Positions 58,684 to 64,000 of a stretch of DNA of 64,000 nucleotides are shown here, in pieces. This DNA is from Nocardia sp. NBC_01329. Its GTDB lineage: Bacteria > Actinomycetota > Actinomycetes > Mycobacteriales > Mycobacteriaceae. Below the pieces are notes generated by a model that was not told the DNA's origin, did not search any database, and saw only the letters and a list, made by a program, of their open reading frames with translations. Every line of letters begins with the position of its first letter. Position 1 is the stretch's first letter. The stretch is taken from contig NZ_CP108381.1 of assembly GCF_035956715.1 (NCBI RefSeq), forward strand, positions 4,124,001-4,188,000. The letters are read 5' to 3'. The translations under genes were made by a program, and so were the position numbers.

Positions 58684-59109
58684 GTGAAATCCGTCAACGC
58701 GTATCTCATGTTCAACGGCAATGCCGAAGAGGCGTTCACCTTCTACCAGTCGGTGTTCGGCGGCGAACTCCAGCTGATCCGATTCGGCGATATGAGTGAG
58801 GGCGCGAACCTGCCCGAAGAGGCCAAGAGCCTGGTGGCCCATACCGCGCTACCCCTGGCCGGAACCGGACAGATCCTGATGGGCTCGGACTGCCCGCCGG
58901 GACAGACCGTCGAGGTCCCGCAGCGGCCGAACTTCACCGTATGTCTCGAGGTCAGCGACAAGGACGAAGCCGAGCGCGTCTTCGGCGCCCTGAGCGCGGG
59001 CGGGTCGGTGGATATGCACCTCGCCGCCACCGAATGGACCGAACTGTTCGGGATGCTCACCGACAAGTTCTCGATCCCCTGGATGGTCGACTTCAACTCC
59101 GCCGAATAG
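58684..59109 (+). CDS. VOC-family (PhnB/glyoxalase-like) protein
   Basis: 141 residues beginning VKSVNAYLMFNGNAEEAFTF, with FYQSVFGGELQLIRFGDM typical of the PhnB branch of the vicinal-oxygen-chelate fold. Two beta-alpha-beta-beta-beta units are visible, the second ending in WTELFGMLTDKFSIPWMVDF. Reaction unknown. The GTG at 58684 has GAGGAGGAG upstream. It is 22 bases before the DHA2 pump on the same strand, probably co-transcribed. Confidence 0.88.
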   Translation: MKSVNAYLMFNGNAEEAFTFYQSVFGGELQLIRFGDMSEGANLPEEAKSLVAHTALPLAGTGQILMGSDCPPGQTVEVPQRPNFTVCLEVSDKDEAERVFGALSAGGSVDMHLAATEWTELFGMLTDKFSIPWMVDFNSAE

Positions 59110-59131
59110 CGACCGTCGAGGGCTGCCACCG

Positions 59132-60790
59132 ATGACCATCGGACAACCCGCGCGACCGGGCCGGCGTTCCGGGTCCGGCCTGGTACTCGCGGTGCTCTGC
59201 GCGGGCCAGTTCCTGATGGCCCTGGACAGTTCGGTCATGAACGTCTCGATGGCCACGGTGGCACAGGACCTCGGCACCAGCATCACCGGTATCCAGACCG
59301 CCATCACCCTCTACACGCTGGTGATGGCCTCACTGATGATCACCGGCGGCAAGATCGGCGCGATCTTCGGCCGGCGGCGCGTCTTCGGTATCGGCCTGGT
59401 CGTCTACGGCGTGGGATCGTTCGTGACCGGTCTCGCACCGAACCTCGGCGTCCTACTCGTGGGTTGGTCGCTGCTCGAAGGGATCGGCGCGGCGCTGATC
59501 ATGCCGGCGATCGTGGCGCTGGTGGCCGCCAACGTACCGGCGTCACGGCGTCCGGCGGCCTACGGTCTGGTGGCCGCGGCGGCCGCGGCGGCGATCGCGG
59601 TGGGCCCGCTGCTGGGTGGCGCCGTGACCACCTACGCCTCCTGGCGGATGGTCTTCTTCGGCGAGGTCGTCGTGGTGGCCCTGATCCTGTTGCTCATGCG
59701 CCGGATGAACGACAGTGCCCCGGAGCGGGCGCGACTGGATCTGCCGGGTTCGGTGCTGTCGGTATGCGGTCTCGCCATGATCGTGTACGGGGTACTGCGT
59801 TCGAGTGAATGGGGTTGGATCCAGGAACGGCCCGGCGCCCCGGCGATATTCGGGCTGTCACCGGTCATCTGGTTGCTCCTGGGCGGACTGCTGGTGCTGT
59901 ATCTGCTCTGGGAGCGGCTGGCGGCATGTGTGCGCAGCGGTCGCGAACCGCTGTTCGACCCGAGCCTGCTGAGCAATCGGCAGCTCACCGGCGGACTGAG
60001 TATGTTCTTCGCCCAGTTCAGCGTGCAGGCCGGGGTGTTCTTCGCGGTACCACTGTTCCTGTCGGTGGTACTGCAACTCAACGCGCTCGGCACCGGCGCG
60101 CGGTTGCTGCCGCTGTCGGTGGCGCTGATCGCGACCGCGGTGGGGATTCCGAAACTGGCGCCTCGGGCGAGCCCGCGGCGGGTGGTTCGCCTGGGCCTGC
60201 TGTCGATGATCGTCGGGATACTGGTGCTCGCCGCGGGGATGGACCCGGGAGCCGACGCGCGGGTGGTCGCGATTCCGATGCTGCTGATGGGGGCGGGCCT
60301 GGGCGCGCTGGCATCCCAGTTGGGCGCGGTGACGGTCTCGGCGGTGCCGGAATCCCGGAGTGCCGAAGTGGGCGGGTTGCAGAACACGGCCTCCTATCTC
60401 GGCGCCTCCCTCGGCACCGCGTTGATCGGGTCCGTGCTCATCGCCACCTTGACCTCCTCGGTCATGGACGGGATCGAGAACAATCCCGCGGTCCCGGACT
60501 CGGTGCAACAGGAAGCAGGCACCGAACTGGCCGACGGTGTGCCGTTCCTGTCCGACACCCAGCTGCGCACCGCCCTCGCGGACGCGGGGGTCGACGCATC
60601 CACCGCCGACTCCGTGGTATCGGTCAACAGCTCGGCCCGCCTGGACGCCCTGCATACGGCGTTCGCGGTCACCGCCCTGCTTGCCATGGCAGCTCTTCTG
60701 GGCACCCGGCGGTTGCCGAAATATCCTGTGGCAGAACCGGACAGCAGCCCGGCGAACGATCAGGGCCCGCCCCGAGACCGCAGCCGGTAG
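59132..60790 (+). CDS. DHA2-family MFS efflux transporter (14-helix)
   Basis: 552 residues. Landmarks: MALDSSVMNVSMATVAQDLG (~29-48), the loop motif GAIFGRRRVFGIGLVVYG (~75-92), and motif C-like ALIMPAIVALVAANVPA. About 14 membrane segments are visible; a longer hydrophilic part near 445-500 (DSVQQEAGTELADGVPFLSD) lies before the last helix. It exports drugs or metabolites with protons. No regulator gene is adjacent; the VOC gene in front suggests a combined detoxification and export role, which is inference. Confidence 0.9.
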   Translation: MTIGQPARPGRRSGSGLVLAVLCAGQFLMALDSSVMNVSMATVAQDLGTSITGIQTAITLYTLVMASLMITGGKIGAIFGRRRVFGIGLVVYGVGSFVTGLAPNLGVLLVGWSLLEGIGAALIMPAIVALVAANVPASRRPAAYGLVAAAAAAAIAVGPLLGGAVTTYASWRMVFFGEVVVVALILLLMRRMNDSAPERARLDLPGSVLSVCGLAMIVYGVLRSSEWGWIQERPGAPAIFGLSPVIWLLLGGLLVLYLLWERLAACVRSGREPLFDPSLLSNRQLTGGLSMFFAQFSVQAGVFFAVPLFLSVVLQLNALGTGARLLPLSVALIATAVGIPKLAPRASPRRVVRLGLLSMIVGILVLAAGMDPGADARVVAIPMLLMGAGLGALASQLGAVTVSAVPESRSAEVGGLQNTASYLGASLGTALIGSVLIATLTSSVMDGIENNPAVPDSVQQEAGTELADGVPFLSDTQLRTALADAGVDASTADSVVSVNSSARLDALHTAFAVTALLAMAALLGTRRLPKYPVAEPDSSPANDQGPPRDRSR

Positions 60791-60817
60791 GCCCTTCGTG
60801 TCGCGGCAGGGATCGGA

Positions 60818-62401
60818 TCAGCGGAAGCGGAACACGTCGGGCAACCAGGGGGCCCGGCGGTGATGCGGCCGGCTGCGGTTGACCCACAGCGGATTCGATT
60901 CGTCGCGCCGGTACACCGTGAGCTGGCCGGCTACCGAAAAACGCAGATGGGTGGCACTGCCGAACACCTCACCGTCGGCCGCCAACGATTCGGCCCGGGG
61001 CAGGTACACGAACAGCTCCGGCAACTGCCGTTCTCCGTAGACGCGGCTGTGCCCGATAGCGGCCAGTAGCAGAGCGACCACCGCACGGGCGCGCGACCAG
61101 CGCACATCGGCACGCAGCCAGCGCACGTCGAGCAGTCCGGAATCGAGACGGTCACGGAATGCCGGGACCGCACCGTGCGGATGGTAGGGACCGTTGCCGA
61201 CGAACAGGAACCACACGCGTTGCCAGTGGTCGTCCAGGTAGATCTCGATCGGTTCGGCCCGGCGCAGCGTCACCACGAGCGCGGCCGCGAACGCGGGCCA
61301 CTTACCCAAGCGGGACTGCCATTTCTCGCGCAACCGGACCAGATCCGGATAGGAGCCGAGACTGAAGGTGTTGATCAGATGCCGGGTGCGCATCTCGTTC
61401 GCGTCGCCGTATTCGACACCGGCGATATCCACCGCGACCGCTTCTCCCACACCGGTCGCGTCGACGACCTCGAGCAGATCGTAGACACCGAGGTCACGTG
61501 CGAAATGATTGAGCGTGCCGGTCGGGATCACCACGAGCGGCAACTCGAAGCGCAACGCGACCGCGGCCACCGCGGCCACCGTTCCGTCACCACCGGCCAC
61601 TCCCAGCGCGGCGACGGGTTCCGGCTGTTCGGCGATGGCCCGCTCGAGCAATTCGGTGCAATCGACGTCGGGTTCGGTGCGCACGACGACCGCGGCGGGC
61701 AGGGCCGCGGCGATATCGTCGGTCGGGTCGTAGTTCGCGTCCCCGGATACCGGGTTCACGATGATGACGAGCCCTTTACCCTCGGCGAGCACCGGCGCCT
61801 CACGGACCAGCCGCGCCCGGGCCTCGTCCGATTCCCGCACCGGCCACCACCGCCGGGTCGCCAAGGCGATCCCGGAACCGACGGCGGCGCCGACCAGGAC
61901 ATCCGAACCCCAGTGCACACCCGTGTGGATCCGGGAGTAGGCCACCGCGGCGGCCAGTGGTGCCACGGCGAGCGCGGTGCGCGGGCTCTCCATCGCGACC
62001 GCCGTCGCGAAGGCCGCGGCGCTGGCACTGTGGCCCGACGGGAACGACGACGAGGTCGGAGCCGGGGAGAGCCGGCGGTACTCGGGCATCAGTTCCGCGG
62101 CCGGGCGGCGCCGCGCGAAAACTGATTTGAGCACCACATTGGCGACGAAGCTGGCGCCGGCCACCGAGACCACCCCGCGTAACCCCGCCCGCCGGGTGGC
62201 CCCTTGCCGAACCGCGAGCAGCCCCGCGCAAGCCATCCACAGCACGCTGTGGTCGGCACTGCCGGTCAGTCGCAACAGGCCCGCGTCCACTCGGGAGGCG
62301 GGCAGTTCGGCGACGGCGCCGCCCACGGCGCGATCGAATCGTCCGATTTTCTGGAACCTGCGGCGCGACCGACTACTCACGCGCCCGACACTACTCATCA
62401 C
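60818..62401 (-). CDS. Bifunctional PAP2 phosphatase / diacylglycerol-kinase-fold protein
   Basis: 527 residues in two parts. The membrane PAP2 part (~30-195) has all three motifs: KSVFARRRP, SSSFPSGHSAS and SRIHTGVHWGSD. The C-terminal kinase part (~210-527) has IIVNPVSGDANYDPTD, GVAGGDGTVAAVAAVA and the PTGTLNHFARDLGVYDLLE block typical of DAGK/sphingosine-kinase-like proteins. One end may dephosphorylate a lipid phosphate and the other phosphorylate a lipid acceptor, in glycolipid or phospholipid turnover. ATG 62401. The fused arrangement is common in actinobacteria. Confidence 0.9.
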   Translation of the reverse strand: MMSSVGRVSSRSRRRFQKIGRFDRAVGGAVAELPASRVDAGLLRLTGSADHSVLWMACAGLLAVRQGATRRAGLRGVVSVAGASFVANVVLKSVFARRRPAAELMPEYRRLSPAPTSSSFPSGHSASAAAFATAVAMESPRTALAVAPLAAAVAYSRIHTGVHWGSDVLVGAAVGSGIALATRRWWPVRESDEARARLVREAPVLAEGKGLVIIVNPVSGDANYDPTDDIAAALPAAVVVRTEPDVDCTELLERAIAEQPEPVAALGVAGGDGTVAAVAAVALRFELPLVVIPTGTLNHFARDLGVYDLLEVVDATGVGEAVAVDIAGVEYGDANEMRTRHLINTFSLGSYPDLVRLREKWQSRLGKWPAFAAALVVTLRRAEPIEIYLDDHWQRVWFLFVGNGPYHPHGAVPAFRDRLDSGLLDVRWLRADVRWSRARAVVALLLAAIGHSRVYGERQLPELFVYLPRAESLAADGEVFGSATHLRFSVAGQLTVYRRDESNPLWVNRSRPHHRRAPWLPDVFRFR

Positions 62402-62440
62402 CGTGACCGGGCCGCGAACCGAAGCGGCCCGGTGCCATCG

Positions 62441-62953
62441 CTACGCGGTGCTCTGCCGGCGCGGGAGTTTCCATCCGGGTCGCGGGAAATGGCAGGTGTA
62501 GCCGTTCGGGAAATGCTGCAGATAGTCCTGGTGCTCCGGTTCGGCCTCCCAGAACTCCGGTGCCGGTGTCACCTCGGTGACGACCTTGCCCGGCCACAGT
62601 CCCGAATCCTCGACATCGACGATGGTGGCCAGCGCCTCCCGCTTCTGCTCGTCGTCGAGATAGAAGATCTCGGAGCGGTAGCTGCTCCCGATATCGTTGC
62701 CCTGCCGATCCTCGGTGGTCGGATCGTGGATCTGGAAGAAGAACTCCAGCAGCGCCCGGTAGTCGGTCTGCGCGGGGTCGTAGACGATCTCCACGGCCTC
62801 CGCATGACCCGGATGGTTGCGGTAGGTGGGGTGGTCGTTGCGCCCGCCGGTGTATCCGACGCGCGTCGATACGACTCCCGGTTGCTTGCGGATCAGCTCC
62901 TCCACACCCCAGAAGCACCCACCGGCCAGGATCGCCTTGCGCGTTTCGGTCAC
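62441..62953 (-). CDS. msrA: Peptide methionine sulfoxide reductase MsrA
   Basis: 170 residues. The catalytic motif is GGCFWGVEELIRKQPGV with Cys13. Family blocks are TRVGYTGGRNDHPTY, HAEAVEIVYDP and EIFYLDDEQKREAL. The C-terminal GYTCHFPRPGW region carries Cys that may resolve the disulfide. It reduces methionine-S-sulfoxide in proteins using thioredoxin. The GTG at 62953 has GGAGGAAGC upstream. No fused MsrB domain. Confidence 0.94.
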   Translation of the reverse strand: MTETRKAILAGGCFWGVEELIRKQPGVVSTRVGYTGGRNDHPTYRNHPGHAEAVEIVYDPAQTDYRALLEFFFQIHDPTTEDRQGNDIGSSYRSEIFYLDDEQKREALATIVDVEDSGLWPGKVVTEVTPAPEFWEAEPEHQDYLQHFPNGYTCHFPRPGWKLPRRQSTA

Positions 62954-63035
62954 GCTTCCTCCTTCGCGTTGTCTGCCCTGTCTACAACCCCGGTTCGGTC
63001 CGGGAAAATCCCATCCACCGTTCCACCGGGTGTGC

Positions 63036-63854
63036 TCAGGAACGCTGTGCCGTGACCAGCAGGTACTCCCATTCCATCCGGCCACCGCCCAGATCGTGCG
63101 CGGCGCCGAGTTCGGCCAGTTCCCGGTCCAGTTGCGCGGCCCGGTCCGGTTCGTCGGCGAGCGCCCGGTACACAGTGACCATCGGGCCGTAGTTGGCCTT
63201 GAAGAAGTCACGGAAGGCGGCGCCGGCGGCGAAACACTCCACGGCAGCGCGCTCCCGGCGCATTTCCAGGCCGGTCACCCGGTCGCCCAGCAGTTCGGTG
63301 ACGTGGGCTTCGTCGCCCCACAGCGGCGGCGGTTGCGCGCCGGGCGGCGGGGTGGGGGCGAACGGTTTCAATACGGCGAACATCCGGCCGACAAACCCCT
63401 CGGGGGTCCAGTTGATCAGGCCTATCGTCCCGCCCCTACGGGTCACCCGGATCAGCTCGTCGGCGGCCGTCCGATGGTAGGGCGCGAACATCACCCCCAC
63501 GCAGGACAGGACAGCGTCGAAGGCGCCCGGGTCGAAGGGCAGGGCCTCGGCGTCGGCCTGCTCCCAGGTGAGCTCGACGCCCGCCGCGGCCGCATTCCGG
63601 CGGCCGACCTCGAACAATTCGGGGGTCAGGTCACTGGCCACCACATCCGCGCCCGCTTCGGCCGCCGGAATCGCCGCGTTTCCCGCGCCGGCGGCGACGT
63701 CCAGTACACGCTGTCCGGGACGGACACCGCAGACTTCGACGAGCCTCCTGCCGAGTCCGGGAATCACATCGGCGGCCACCCGCGGGTAGTCGCCCGACGC
63801 CCACATCGCTCTGTGCTTGCCCTTGAGATCGCCGGGCGCGAACTGCGTCATCAT
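63036..63854 (-). CDS. Class I SAM-dependent methyltransferase
   Basis: 272 residues. Motif I is VLDVAAGAGNAAIPAAEAGA (~50-69), motif II-like VVASDLTPELFEVG (~71-84), and motif III-like EALPFDPGAFDAVLSCVGVM (~103-122). It resembles UbiE/arsenite-type methyltransferases, but the substrate is not evident. ATG start with GAGCAG upstream. It ends 82 bases before msrA on the same strand; functional linkage is not obvious. Confidence 0.9.
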   Translation of the reverse strand: MMTQFAPGDLKGKHRAMWASGDYPRVAADVIPGLGRRLVEVCGVRPGQRVLDVAAGAGNAAIPAAEAGADVVASDLTPELFEVGRRNAAAAGVELTWEQADAEALPFDPGAFDAVLSCVGVMFAPYHRTAADELIRVTRRGGTIGLINWTPEGFVGRMFAVLKPFAPTPPPGAQPPPLWGDEAHVTELLGDRVTGLEMRRERAAVECFAAGAAFRDFFKANYGPMVTVYRALADEPDRAAQLDRELAELGAAHDLGGGRMEWEYLLVTAQRS

Positions 63855-64000
63855 CTGCTCCTCGGGGTCGATCGAACCTCGGATCCGCTCACGACAGTTC
63901 GCGCCCTCCGGATGACTCTTCTCGCGGCTGCCTTCTGTAATCGTTCACCCGCTCAACCGTTCGGCGAGCACGTCTCATTGTCTGCCCCGGCCGCCCCGCG

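Noticed and set aside
1..64000. CRISPR array, prophage, insertion sequence or integrative element
   Set aside because: No regularly spaced repeats with unique spacers, no transposase, integrase or phage structural gene, and no duplicated tRNA end was seen.

Overview
The window is high-GC actinobacterial chromosome, most likely from Nocardia or a close mycolic-acid relative. The pointers are two MspA-type mycomembrane porins, iron boxes of the IdeR/DmdR type next to siderophore genes, sites matching the KstR steroid-catabolism motif, F420-type nitroreductases, many GTG starts and several probably leaderless genes. I found no phage, transposase, CRISPR array or rRNA. One tRNA is present (26351-26424, anticodon CAT). 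Genus and functions rest on motif and family recognition by eye.

Layout. 1-5.5 kb: an iron-regulated siderophore block, with the N-terminal 760 codons of an NRPS (condensation then adenylation, running off the left edge) and a FecCD/FecCD/ATPase importer, each with its own iron box. 6-9.3 kb: two tandem MspA porins, a YaeQ protein and an internally shortened MFS protein. 9.2-13.1 kb: a NarL-type two-component pair, then a KhtT-like/CBS/ArsB-NhaD ion-transport operon. 13.1-21.1 kb: an LLM flavin monooxygenase, an MFS pump with its TetR, a proline iminopeptidase flanked by two gene remnants, an imine-reductase-like enzyme and an XRE-TPR regulator with striking hairpins in front of it. 20.9-26.2 kb: a LacI-controlled catabolic cluster (DUF1989, flavin reductase, MFS, amidase and a coupled small ORF).

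26.3-30.9 kb: tRNA, a Ddn-like nitroreductase, small membrane proteins, a GRDP-family protein, DedA and an aldehyde dehydrogenase preceded by a KstR-like box. 31.1-36.4 kb: a tightly coupled lipid/steroid-type operon of two OB-fold (DUF35) proteins and three thiolase-fold lipid-transfer proteins, then a TetR. Only the last thiolase keeps the catalytic Cys. Two micro-ORFs link the second and third thiolases through overlapping start and stop codons. 36.4-45.5 kb: an arginyl-tRNA synthetase preceded by a 26-bp triple repeat, a secreted CAP protein, a fatty-acyl-CoA synthetase with a KstR-like box, Rrf2 with NDH-2, a thioesterase and a large Gly/Pro-rich protein of unknown role.

45.7-49.6 kb: the lower meta-cleavage operon (hydratase, acylating aldehyde dehydrogenase, aldolase) opposite an IclR regulator, with a duplicated 67-bp element of MIRU-like placement inside the operon. 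49.6-54.2 kb: two hypothetical proteins, a helix-turn-helix gene broken by an in-frame amber codon next to a Nudix hydrolase, a LysR/DoxX divergent pair, and 3-hydroxyacyl-CoA dehydrogenase. 54.3-64 kb: TetR plus old-yellow-enzyme oxidoreductase, a secreted His-rich protein, glutamate decarboxylase, a VOC protein, a DHA2 pump, a PAP2/diacylglycerol-kinase fusion, MsrA and a methyltransferase.

Two themes recur. First, acyl-CoA and steroid breakdown is spread over several operons that share apparent regulators: KstR-like boxes, and two near-identical TCAATCA/TGATTGA palindromes linked to two TetR genes with similar recognition helices. Second, gene junctions are extensively translationally coupled, and short repeats have accumulated exactly at such junctions.
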